From Oxyruncus cristatus (Eukaryota; Chordata; Aves; Passeriformes; Cotingidae): a stretch of DNA of 64,000 nt. The notes below the pieces were generated by a model, which had not been told where the DNA came from, ran no database searches, and worked only from the letters and a program-made list of their open reading frames with translations. A program made the translations under genes and the position numbers. The DNA lies in assembly GCA_013399855.1 (NCBI GenBank), contig VXAY01004752.1, forward strand, positions 1,182,302-1,246,301, written 5' to 3'. Positions 45,090 to 56,400 of the stretch are shown in pieces (positions within the stretch are counted from its first letter, which is position 1; every line of letters starts with the position of its first letter).

Positions 45090-45138
45090 TCATAGAAGCA
45101 TAGTATGGTTTGTGTTGCAAGGGGCTTTAAAGACCCCT
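45090..45138 (-). repeat. CR1 3' tip, minus strand
   Basis: It reads 'catagaagcatagtatggtt' then 'tgtgttgcaaggggcttta' on the plus strand, the reverse complement of the CR1 terminus. Only about 50 bp remain. Confidence 0.65.
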
Positions 45139-45369
45139 TCATTAATTAAATCTATCTTTTACTGGAGTTTAACTGTCAGAACCGTGGAGGAATTGGTTCT
45201 ACACCTGCAAACAGGAAAACACTGAACAGAGAACTACAGACCTGGAGATTAAAGTCTCCATAGTTTGTCACCAGTCATTTAATCCCTCATTTCTTCTCTT
45301 TTGTCCATGTGTTTATTGTGTGTTTTGTGGATGGGGTTGTATCTCCCATAGCAGTTCCATGGGATTCGG

Positions 45370-45383
45370 CCACAAGATGGCAT
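45370..45383 (+). promoter_or_regulatory. Candidate CTCF-like motif, forward
   Basis: CCACAAGATGGCAT matches 12 of 14 consensus positions and resembles the common 'AGATGGC' form of the CTCF core. Weak without binding data. Confidence 0.25.
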
Positions 45384-46728
45384 CTGATTTCATGATCTTC
45401 TTTTAAAATATCACTCTTTCCCCCCACCCCCCGCCCCCGTCTTGATGGAGTAATGCCCACATTTCCTGCAGCAAATTATAACCTACTTTCCTCCTGCCTT
45501 AGGGAATGCCTTCAGGAGCAAATGCAGTAGGATTTTCCATGGCCTTCTTGGTTGCTGATAGTTGGAACCACCAGCAGAGATGATGGGTGACAGTTGCTGT
45601 GGATCCTCTGCTCTGTAACCCCACTCCTCCACCCTTCCAGGGTGTGACTGCTGCCTCTGTTATGATTGTTGCCTGGCAAATGAGAGCTGACACAAAAACT
45701 TCAGCTCATTTCATCTGTGAAGTGATTCAAAGTCCCTCAAAGCTGTTTAACAAACTCTCATTGACATAGAAGAAACTTTGCCTGGGCCCCTGCTTACAGA
45801 AAAATATCCTACAATTTCTTAATTCTCACTAACCTGCCTAAATTTAGGGGTGATGTGTTTCCTTCTTATTTCTGCTCCAGAGCATCTCCCATTTTCCTGC
45901 ATTTGGGGAATGAGGAACAATCAGATTTGAAGGACAAACAGCCTCTTCTGAGTAGACTGGGAATTCTGCCTCTACAACTACAGGAGAAATGGGTAACTGA
46001 GATTTATCACGGGATCAGACCTGCAGCAAACTGCACCAGTTGGTTCTTGGAAGCTTGTGGAACATGCGTTGGAGTAAGTAGGATCTTGATTTGCAAAAGG
46101 GAGAACTAAAATATTCAAAAATTATTCAGATGGGTTTGGTTTAACAGTGTGAAAGGCAGTGATTCAGTGCAGCTAACCAGTATTTAGACAACATGTTGTT
46201 TGCAAACTACTGGATGATGTGAAATAGGGCAATTGATGTTTTTCTAAGTAACTTTAACAAATAACAAAATTGTGAATTGCTCCGGAATATTTTATCGCAG
46301 CTGACCTTGCAGCAGCTCAAGAAGGCAAAAAGTGCAAATGGAGTTGAATAAGGAGGTAAGAGAGATTCATAAAGTTCTTGGTGGCTTTTACACATGGTTG
46401 TTTGGTCCAACGCTGGCTGAGAAACCCCACGTCCCTTGGATTGCTGGAACTGATTGTTCCAATCCAGCTGGAGAAAAAAGGCTCAGCAGTGTTGCAGAGG
46501 CAGGTGTGCTCTGCATCCCACTGGGAAGGACTGTAGGAGCTCTTCAGAGATGAGGGGCCACGGGGTAGGAACCTCTGTGAGCCGGGATTTCAGACGTGGG
46601 TGGAACCACACGGGGAACGTGGGACTGTAGACATCAAATAGTTTGGCCTCTGAACTGATGGATCAAGAAAAATGGGAGATTAATCTCTGCAGTCCGATAA
46701 CGTATGAAATGTAGAAGAAAAGGTAGAG

Positions 46729-46828
46729 GAATCATCAAATCTTTAAGGTTAGAAAAGACCTTTAAGATTCTTGAGTTCAACAGTCAACCACCACCATGTT
46801 CAACACTAAACCATGTCCTCAAAATGCT
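46729..46828 (-). repeat. Short CR1 3' fragment, minus strand, divergent
   Basis: It begins 'gaatcatcaaatctttaagg' and continues 'gaccatgtcctc'-type sequence ('aacactaaaccatgtcctca'). It matches the subfamily at 36.97 kb but is more decayed. Confidence 0.75.
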
Positions 46829-49800
46829 CACGAAAGGGAGACAAACTGATAAAGGATGAAAGAGTGAAAAGCATTTTTAAACAAGAATTTTGGCAAATTG
46901 TGGTCTCTTTATTGGTGTATCTCACTACTGGAGTTTCTGATTAAAGTTTTTCTGTGTTTGGGCAGAGCTAAAGGCTCTTTGCCCTCTGGGTTCCTGCTGC
47001 CTGGTGAGGGCTGAGCTTGTCCCACAGGGTTTTCTCTGTGGTGGGACACACTGCTACACTCTCTGTCCTGTAACAGAGAAAAAGTACCTGCTTTTAAAAA
47101 ATCGTCTTTAATTTCTCTGAAGCATCTTCCTCTCAGTCCAGTCACTAATGACTAAAAAGAGCAAGTGGGGATGTTTGTGGAGAGGACAGACAGACAGTGT
47201 ATGATCAGAGAGCTGAGCTAAACCCTGTTTTTCAAATGACATTTTAATACAAGCTTTGTTAACTTGAGTAAATGTCTCTTTCTGTAGATACTCACCCTGG
47301 CATCTCAGGGACTTATCTTTATTCCTGTAACATTCCAGAGAAGTAAGGAAAGGATGCTGTCTTATTTTTCACTTGAACAAGTGTAACACAGATAATTTTT
47401 AACCTAGATGACAGACCTATTTAACTGTATAATTCTGAGTAGTAACTTAAGGCTCTGTAAAGACAGTCCCTGGAGAATCTGGATCCAAGCATTTTGCCCA
47501 AGATGAAGTTGAAACTGTGTAGCAGAGCGGTGAGGCTTGACTTCCCTGCATGAGGACCTCTCTTGATGGAGGCAGATCCTGCACTGCACAGGAGCTGAGG
47601 TGTGGAAGGAGGTTTGTGCCAACCTGCTCCAGCTGCTCACCTGCCCTTCTGCCTCCTCACAGCCGCCCCAGCTGTCCCAGCAAGGTGCTCATGTGAGTTC
47701 CTGTGTCAGGCTCAGGGAGTAGGGCTAATTTAAGGGCCATAAATAGCAGCCTTTCGCTGATTCTTCCTGCTATACATTGCTTCCATGAGCAATTTTCCTA
47801 GGAAGCTGACAGGGCTGAAGGCTGTCCCATTTTCCACAGGTGTTGCTGGATCCAGGAGAGGATGTTTGTAGAGTAAGTAACTTTGCACATTTCCACTCTG
47901 CCTCAGCCTCCCTTCAGCTCCCTGTGGTTGAAGAGTCAGGAAAAAGCTGCTGTTGGCACAATTTGCTCTTGTACTGAGATTTGGCCTGAGGAGCTCAGGG
48001 GTGTGAGTTGTGCTTCAGGTAATTATTTGCCTCTTGGTGCACTGGGTGGTACCAAAGCTCCATGTGAATGTTAAAGAGCAGATTTTCAAAGAGCTTTCAG
48101 CCAGCCTAGAGAATACTCCAGCTAACAATTTATTTTTGTAAAGAACTGACTCTCTTACCGAGAGGGGCTGTCTTTGTTTGGTATGGAGAAGTTTCAAACT
48201 CTTCCACTCCGGGTCTTAAGGAAAGAGATGACTGCAACACCGAGGAGCTAAGGACAGCTATCCACTCACACCTCCATTTTCAGCTTTCCACATCTGGTTA
48301 AGTGCATTATGGCATTTTTGCTTTTACATATGAATCATTAGCTCTTGGCTGTGGCTGGTAGGAAAAAGAGACAGCAATTTTCATGTGCCTGTCCATATTC
48401 TTGTATAGAAAGGGGATAAATATTATTCTAAAATACACTATGGGAGTGCTTCTGTTGCATCTCTCATCTAAGTGCCCCCAAGTTCTCTGTAAGTTGTAAT
48501 CAAGTATGATGAGACAATTAAAAAAATAAGGGGAAATAAGAAACTTCCATTTCTTTTATGAATCCAGGGACAAGTACATATTCCTTTCCTGCTGAGCAAT
48601 GAGAAGTTCCTGTTTCATTGGGATGCACTTGAAATGTGAAGTGGGACTACAGTTAATCCTTAGTCTTATTTTTCTGCTAATGTACTCAAAATGGGCTTAA
48701 TTTGGCAAATATGCTTTCTTCAGCAGAACTGAGTCTTCATCTAAACAGGCCAGTGTAAGCAGGACAGTAAGTGGAAAAAGAGGTTATTCCTCTATTAATC
48801 TCCCACATGGCTCAGTAAAACTCTGGCAGCCTCCTGTGTGACTTTCCTGTGTCAAATGGGAAAAACTTTTATACTTTCTAGCTATCACTTCTGTACTTCA
48901 GTCCCAACCCCAAATTTCCTTCTCTGTCAGCTGCTGCCTCCGTTCCCTTTGAAGTTCCACTGTGTGACCCAGAGAGATTTGAGCTGTGTTTTTGTGCTTT
49001 GTTGTCCCACCTGCTCCTGTTCTGACAGCTCGGGATGGGTGAGTGAGGCAGACAAACGGCTTTCTGGAAAGGCTCAGGCTGGGGAAACCTGTGTTCAGGG
49101 ACTGCTGAGCTCCTTGGCAAGGCCACAGAAGGTCTGAGTGACTTCCAGGCACACTGAAGGTACTCAGAGAACATGACACTGATCCTGGTTGGCTGCCCAA
49201 CAGGCTTGTTGTGACAGTGACACTTTCTGCCTCCAGTGTGCTTCGTGCCATCTCTCCTAGATCCTCAAAACCACCCCAAATGAGCTGCTGCAGGAACCTG
49301 TAGCTTTTTTTCCTGTAGGTTTTGTGCAGACAAAGCAAGTCTTGCTTCTTGTGTAAGGAAAAAAGGCTTTTTGGGTGTTGGAGAGGCATTTAAGATATGG
49401 GACAACCCTGTATCTCAGTAATGTTAGTTATGAGCCTGCTCAAGGGATGGGAATACTGGCTGGTTGGCTCTTTTTCTAGAAGGAGCATTTTCCACTGAGC
49501 CTGTGATTCCATAGCAGTTTAAGCCAACATAAATTGATGTGCTGTGGTCTGGTGCTACCCCTCACCTCTCCTTGCACATTCCCATCCCATCTCCTCCCCT
49601 CTCCATTCTGTGGCCCAGGCAGGGCTGCTCCCTGTGTGCAGGGGGGTTTGCAGTATGGCAGGAGGGAAGGGCAGAGGTGCTGTGTTTCCGTAACACCCAA
49701 AAACTAAGTCACCACCTGGCCAAAAATTCTGGGAACTTGTGGCCTGCCTTAATCAAATCCACATGTCCTAACAGGAAGCCACTCAGTGCTGTTCTGCATT

Positions 49801-50378
49801 TCCATGAGTAGCCCTGGATGGAGAGTGGGGAAGATGCTGTTGAGTATTTTTCCTGGTTCTACCACTAATTTATGCTCTTTCTGACCTTCGGCAAAACAAT
49901 TTAATTGGCAGATGTCCAAACTGTACAATGGGGCTATCAATACATTCCATCCCATAGGAAACTTGCTTGGTGGCTTGTTGTGAGCCAAGACATTTGAGAT
50001 CCCTGGGCAGAAAGTCCTTCTGAATTGCTGCAGTTATGATTTTGTTAGTTATTTATGTTTGTAAACATGGGGCAAGAAGTCTGAGAAGATACCATAAATC
50101 AAGGACTCTGGAAAAATGTCCAAAGGAATATTTAATTCCTTTCACTCTGAAGTTTGTAAATATCAGAGTCCATGTTAGGAAAAAAATATTTGTATGCATT
50201 CTGTCACTTTTCAGATATAACTAGTGCAATTCGAAAATACTGAAATCAAAATAAAAGAGTGCTTATGATTATTTCCACCTTGATTTTTTTTTCTTGAGGG
50301 GAAATAAAGGATGTCACAAGGAACCCAGAGTAATACCCTGTCTGGGCTGTGCTGCACAGGACTAGTTCAAAACTGAGT

Positions 50379-50439
50379 CATAGAATCACGGAATGGTTTG
50401 GGTTGGGAGGGACCTTAATGGTCATCTCATTCCAACCCA
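50379..50439 (-). repeat. CR1 3' tip, minus strand
   Basis: It reads 'catagaatcacggaatggtt' then 'tgggttgggagggacctta' on the plus strand, a clear reverse-complement CR1 end of about 60 bp. Confidence 0.85.
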
Positions 50440-50749
50440 AGATCCACAAGATTCAGTATAGAAGAATAAAGTAAGAGGAGCCCAGCCAAACATCTCTGCT
50501 TGTCCCAGCTGTGGGAGTTTATCAGGGTCTAAACTCCAGACTGGGCTTTGTGACCCTCATGAGAAAAGCAGAACAAGTTCCCAGTAATGGAAACACTCAG
50601 AAAACCGGTTTTGTTTCCCATTTCAATGTTTCTGCTCTCGCACATGTGCAGTCAGGCCGTTTCCATGGGCAGCACTGCTGGAAGTCTGTTTCCTCCTCCA
50701 CATCTGGGGTGACAGTCGGGAGTGAATGCGGGAGACCAGGCTGACAAAG

Positions 50750-51400
50750 AGCTGAGTATTATCCCGAGGATAAATGAGTTAACCCATCACTGCAAACACT
50801 GTGCTGGCGGATTTTAGTGCAATTAGCTCCACAAATACCAAGACATGCAGTCTGCAACCAGACTAAAAGGTCTCCTAAACAATTAGGGGACCACGGCCCC
50901 ATGGACCCCTGTCATGCACATTAATGTCACTGGCCTTAGCAAAGGCGATGTGTGTGCTTTGATGCCAAGGGAATCCACAGTTTGACAGCCCCATAAACTT
51001 TGTCCCATTTTTGGTCCCACGACTCAGTGGCATTTTATTTACTGCACCTAATAACATCTAGTCAATAAACACGTACAGGTTGGAGAGAAGGTCTCGTGTG
51101 AGCTTAATTACCTCAACTCTCTGCCTTCTCTTTTGTTATGTACATCATGGATACTTGACAGCATTAACATTCCTGGAATTGTATCTGCCATCCTTTGTAA
51201 AAGGATTGAATACTACGCATTAGTTCGGGCTCGTGGGGCATTTGTGTCTCCAACAACAGCTTAATTATGGACATTGTTTACTAATCAGTATTAAATTGAC
51301 AGACTATGAGGGCTAATCTGGAGATTAACACAATAGCTTGTTTTCATTTTGTTCTTCTAGCAGTTTATTGAATGCAAGATTTAAAACAAGACCCTTTTGT
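50750..51400. promoter_or_regulatory. Candidate conserved enhancer block
   Basis: About 650 bp of unique, repeat-free sequence carry many homeodomain-type cores, including 'gcttaattacctcaactc', 'cagcttaattatggacattg' and 'ctaatcagtattaaattgac', along with TTGACAG (TALE-type) and AATAAACA (forkhead-type) words. This density is typical of deeply conserved noncoding elements in developmental deserts. Given the inferred CDKN3-BMP4 position, a long-range BMP4 enhancer is a reasonable guess; nothing here proves conservation or activity. Confidence 0.35.
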
Positions 51401-52156
51401 GAGCTTTACCTTCCCCATCACGGCTGTGTGAGTGGAAAGGTCTGTGCATTTCTGTAACTTAGAGATTGGGCACAAACATTTTGCTCAAGATAGAAGAACA
51501 GCCATAAAAAATGCACGTTGTTCGGTTGTAAAAGCAATACAGGGTGTCCTTTCTGTAGGATCAGCAGTTCACAAATCTTGAGGCACATTTAAGCCTCCTG
51601 TTTGTTCTGTTTCACAAACTACACAGAGTATCATCACTCAAACAAATGCCAGCAGACCCCAGGCCCTAAGGAGTAATTTGTGGAGTGAGAAGATCTGATG
51701 TCACTGCGTGCAAAGTCATTCAGTGAAAGCTGTGGGCACTCCTGGGCCATCTGTTTTGCCCATACAAATTATTGAATTCCCTGATAGTTCTGATTTCCCT
51801 GTGAACAGTTTCCACTGTGGGCCACAAAAGCTGAATGTCTGTTCTGCCCAGACAGGTGCCTGTTTGATGATGAGAAATAAGAGGGTTCATTTAGGGAAGG
51901 ACACACACATGAGAGAGTCTTACACATGTTGTGTGCATGTCCTTCCTGTCTGACACTGATCTGACGTGTCAAGTTCCCAAAATATTCACATCTACATCCC
52001 ACTCTGATTTTTCAGACTGCTGAAAACACCTCGGGTTTTGTAGCCTGGGAAACTTTGCATCCTGCTGGATTACTTGGCTGATTAAGTGTAAATGAATGAA
52101 AACTCACTTAGTAATAACGAGATAATCTCTTTCTAGTCTCTTACTTTCTCCCAAGG

Positions 52157-52219
52157 GTGATGTAGCGTGGGAAGAAGTGATGCCACAAAGTGATGCAGAG
52201 TGGGAGAAGGTGATGCTAC
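52157..52219 (+). repeat. Two-copy decayed tandem repeat, 33-bp period
   Basis: The 30 bp at 52157-52186 and at 52190-52219 match at 24 positions, both built on GTGATG words. Confidence 0.7.
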
Positions 52220-52479
52220 ACTGAACCTCACAGCGCCAGTGACGTGGGGAGAGTGGATAAAACAACCAGAAACAAGTGGAAAGGGCTGTTCCCACCCTCT
52301 GTCCCACACATGGCACTTCTCCTGTGCAGGGTTTAATAACAGTGTGGCACTCCAGGCTCTGTCACGGAGCAGCAGTCTGGCAAGAAAAGAAGACAAATCT
52401 GACAACAAATCTGACCAATATTTCTGAAGTGCCCAGCAGAGTGTCTCCAAAGTCAGCTCTCTTCTTGTCCATGCACTCC

Positions 52480-52640
52480 TCAAGCTGGAAGTAATTAGTA
52501 TAAAAGCCCTAATCTTTTTTTGCATCCGAGCCACGCGGTATAATCCAGCCTTTCAGGAGGATAAGTCAGTGTTTCTGAGCTCACTTGGATTTAATGTAAA
52601 CAATAAAGGGCTAATTCAATAAAATGGCTTTGACCCATCA
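52480..52640. promoter_or_regulatory. Candidate conserved noncoding block
   Basis: It includes 'gaagtaattagtataaaagc', 'gcggtataatccagcctttc' and 'gtaaacaataaagggctaat': a TAATTA core, a TAATCC-type site and a forkhead-type GTAAACA within 160 bp of unique sequence. Judged by appearance only. Confidence 0.3.
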
Positions 52641-53339
52641 AAATCTACTTTCGGGAGCTGTTCTGCAGGCTGGGAGCCCACATGGCGCGTTGTGCATGCA
52701 GGAATCTTCAATCCTGCCTCCTTGGAGAATAGCTGAGAGTGCACATGGACCAGCCCTAAGGAGAGCCACTTGTTCGGGATTTTGCACCTTGCTTTGTGGG
52801 GTCATTCCTCGTTCTCAAGGAACTTGCTTGTCAAATACAATATGACAACATTTCTGATTTAGTCGCAGGTCTTAGGAAAAACAAAGAAAAGGAAAAGAAG
52901 AACAAACAGACAAGTAGGTGGGACACAAAAGTAACTGGTTTTGTTTTTTTTTTTTTTAATTTTTAAAATTCCCTTGTTTTTAAGCTTCTTCAGGGTAGTG
53001 TAGTTTTCAGAACACTTTGAGTATTTCTATTGATCTGTCTCCTAAAAAAGAATAATCGCAAGAATGGTGTTACAAATTAAGACATCCAAACGAATTTGTT
53101 GCCTTCTGAAAACTGAAGCTGGAGGTTTCCAAACATTTCAGCTCACAAACTGTGAAATGCCTCCCAGAAGAGGTGTGGACTCTTGCACAGTGAGTTTAAG
53201 ACCATGGCAAATAGGGTCTTTTATTGTTGTGCTCCTGGTTCCTTACAAATTGTCTGTTAGTCACAGGTTCGAGGCGTTATTGTAGCACAGGCAAGTTTTA
53301 TTCACATTTTACTTTTGCTCCTTTCTGCTTAACTCAAGG

Positions 53340-53434
53340 GGTTGGCAGGTTCCATGCCCATGGCAGGGGTTGGAACTAGGTGATCTTTAAAGTCCCTTTC
53401 AACCCAAACCACTCTGGGATTCTCTGATTCTATG
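53340..53434 (+). repeat. CR1 LINE 3' tip
   Basis: It has 'catgcccatggcaggggttg', 'aactaggtgatctttaaagt' and ends with tandem 'ggattctctgattctatgg' octamers, the diagnostic CR1 terminus. Confidence 0.92.
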
Positions 53435-56400
53435 GTTGTTTTACGTAGGGAGCAGCAGAGTTTTACGAACGGATTCATATTGGCTTCATACCTGTGAATG
53501 TACATCCATAAACCAGGTATTTTAACTATTGTGCAGAAAGATTAACAACCTGCTCTCTTGATTCGCCTTTTTTGCTGTTGCTAATATTCAAGTCCCTTTT
53601 AAGCAACAGTCTGGAAAGGGTGGGCACTCAGTGTTTTCATGGGACTCTTGGGAAGCTGATAAAGTTTGCTGGTTAATCCAATAAAGCTGAGTCTGTTGCA
53701 TCAGACCACATCAGTCAGATCAGTTTACACTCCGGCTTTTAAAGCAGGTCTTTGTTTATTTTATCCAGGAAGTACCTGCTACCTGTACATGGGCTCTCCA
53801 GGCAGGAGGGACCACCCCACGGATCATCTCTTTCCAGCCCCTGTTTGCACAGACCATACAGTGTTTTCTGGAAGCTGCATTGAAGTGTTAAATTAGAACA
53901 GTATCCTAAAGTCTTGCTTAAAGACTCAGAAGAAGAAAGTTGGCCAAAGCCTGTACTAAGCTTTTCCAATATTTAATAATGCTTATTACACAGAAATGGC
54001 TTTTTATTTTACAGTTGAATTCACCTGTCTCCACTCCATCCACCCACAGGATTTTGCTATACTTCTGTTAGATCAAGAAGTTCCTAGTTCTCGGATCACA
54101 TCTCCACATGTTGAGCTCAACAGACCGAACTCCTTGAGCCTCATACTACAGAAGCTTTCCTTTTCAATACATGAATTTTTTCTGTAACCCTTCTTTGAAT
54201 ATTTGAGGAGTATCCCAACCTCCTTCAGCGCACGGGCATAAAGCAGCTGCTCTAACAGATGTCTCAGCTGCGTGCAGAGGCAGCGTTGCATCTCTGTTCA
54301 CCTTCTATCAAATGAACTACTTTTTGCCACAGCGTCTGACACATTTGTGTGTGCCCATCACCCCTTGAATCCTCACTGCTTTCCAAGTCGCTCTCCCGTC
54401 CTGCTGGCAAAAACTACCTGTTATGTTTCCATATATGTTGACACGGCCAAGCCACCCGTCCGTGGTAATGAAGTTTGGCTTTCTATCCGTTACAGACGGA
54501 GACTTGGACACAGGTTTCCTCACACCTGGGTGCACGTTACTGCTCACTTAGACCTTTGGAAGCATTCAGGCTTGGGTGTTTCTGTACAATCTCTGACAAC
54601 CCAAACCCAAATACCCGCTGTTTTCTCCGTTCTTTACAGAAGGAGATGTAACCACTGCTTTCAACATTCAGGTTAATTGACTTATCCCCAGGTTTCAACT
54701 GTATAATCATTCCTTCTTCATGGAGAGAAGGAAAGAAAAGGAGGTTTCTTACACCTCTTTTTTACTACTTCTCCTGCTATTACAACACAGAGGTTTTTAG
54801 GCTTCGTCTCCCTCAAACCACAACATCTTAAAGGGCCTTTAGACATTGTCTTCTAGGTCTAGTTGTACCAGTTTAGGATATTATTATCCTCAGCTATTCT
54901 TCACCAATAGAATGTGAAAATTCCTTCTTTCCGCCTCGTCAAAAATCAGGGTGTGATTAAATCAGAATGTGTGTCCAAGCAGTTTTAGTCTCTCTAAACC
55001 AGAGCTGCAGTGAGACAGCTTGGAGAAGGTAAAACCATTGACTTAACCCTAACTTCTTGTTAAGTTGCAATCAGATGAGGTTCCTTTTGTAATTTTGGCA
55101 GGAATCTCTAGGCTTATCCACAGCACCTAAAATTCTGGTTTTCCTTCTCTCCTTTTGGGAAATCTGAGGATAAAGTTATGTGATACAGTTGAGCTGACCT
55201 AACACTGTGCCCTTCTGTTGAAAGAGGTAGTTCTGCTCCTCCCCACTTCCCAGTCTACAGTTGCATGATTAACCCATTTTCAACCTCCCTTTACAGAGTC
55301 AGGTAAGAGATTCCCAGCCCATCTTCCAGGAGGCTGTTAACCCTCTGTGTGAGACTAAAAACCGTGTTCTCTGTAAAAATTGTTCCAGTGCTCAACAAAA
55401 CCAGATTTCCCCTCCTCCACTGCTTCCTCAATGAGTTAAACGTCCACTTACTGTTCTTTGCCTTGCTTGCAAGGTTTTTTGAGACGTTCATTTGAAAGCC
55501 CTTTCCTGCAGCCTGTCAGGAGCTCTGGGATGGTTCCTGGTGTAATGTCACCGATGTCAATGTGGTTTGTACTTTAAGAAGTACAGCTGAGCTTGACGAG
55601 GTCTCAGAGGTCTATTCCAACCTTAATGATTCTGTGATTCCAAAAGTCCTTCCTGAACTTGGAATCTTCCATGTTCATCGTAACAATATGTTGCCTTCAC
55701 TCCTGGAAAACTACTGTTTTTCCTGTTGTCTGTCTTTTGTCTCTTGAAGATGCAAGTAATCACTTTCCTTCACAGGGTTCTCAGGTAGGACTATCTATAG
55801 CCTTTGGCAAGTCAAGGGTTGTGTCTTTGACCCCTGAAGTTCCTCCAGCTTATTCTTGCAAGGCAATCTCTTCATATGTCTACAATGTCAGGTGCAATTA
55901 AATACAGCCAGTGATAAAGATTTGGGGCTTCCTCCTTGCTGTGACATGTTTTCAGTCATCTTTTGTTTCCTTGTCTATGCTTTTTATGTGATTCCCCTGG
56001 GACAGTGTGTGGGATCCCCATGGAGTGATTTGAACCTACCTATTGAGAGAAGATGTTTCTCTCAGGGACAAACTTTCTCCTCCCACCTGAACTAAAATCT
56101 TGTACTTCATAAAGGCAAAAATAAATCTCCTTTGAGGGAAAACCAGAAACTTGGCACATCCAGTGTAGGGGCATAAGCTGATGACCCTCTGTCCATCTGT
56201 GTTCCTGATGGGAAACTGCACCGCAAAGCAAAGCCTCAAGCTCAGCTCTGGGAATATTCTCATAAATTCCACTGCCAGTCACTTGCTTTTCGCAGTTGCT
56301 ATTCCCTCAGTACCACCCCCTTGCAAAGAGTTACAAGCAAGTTTAGGAGATCACCTAATCAGAACCTACAGCACATCCTTGTACCTCTCTAGTAGCAAAC

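Larger units (their letters stand above)
45139..50378. other. Gene desert segment, no gene recognised
   Basis: Unique DNA with one short CR1 tip (46729-46828) and a C-rich simple tract at 45421-45438. No frame in it shows a known family motif. Confidence 0.55.
51401..53339. other. Gene desert segment with a second candidate conserved block
   Basis: It has no recognised exon. It contains the decayed tandem repeat at 52157-52219, the candidate block at 52480-52640, and a poly-T tract at about 52945-52957. Confidence 0.55.
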
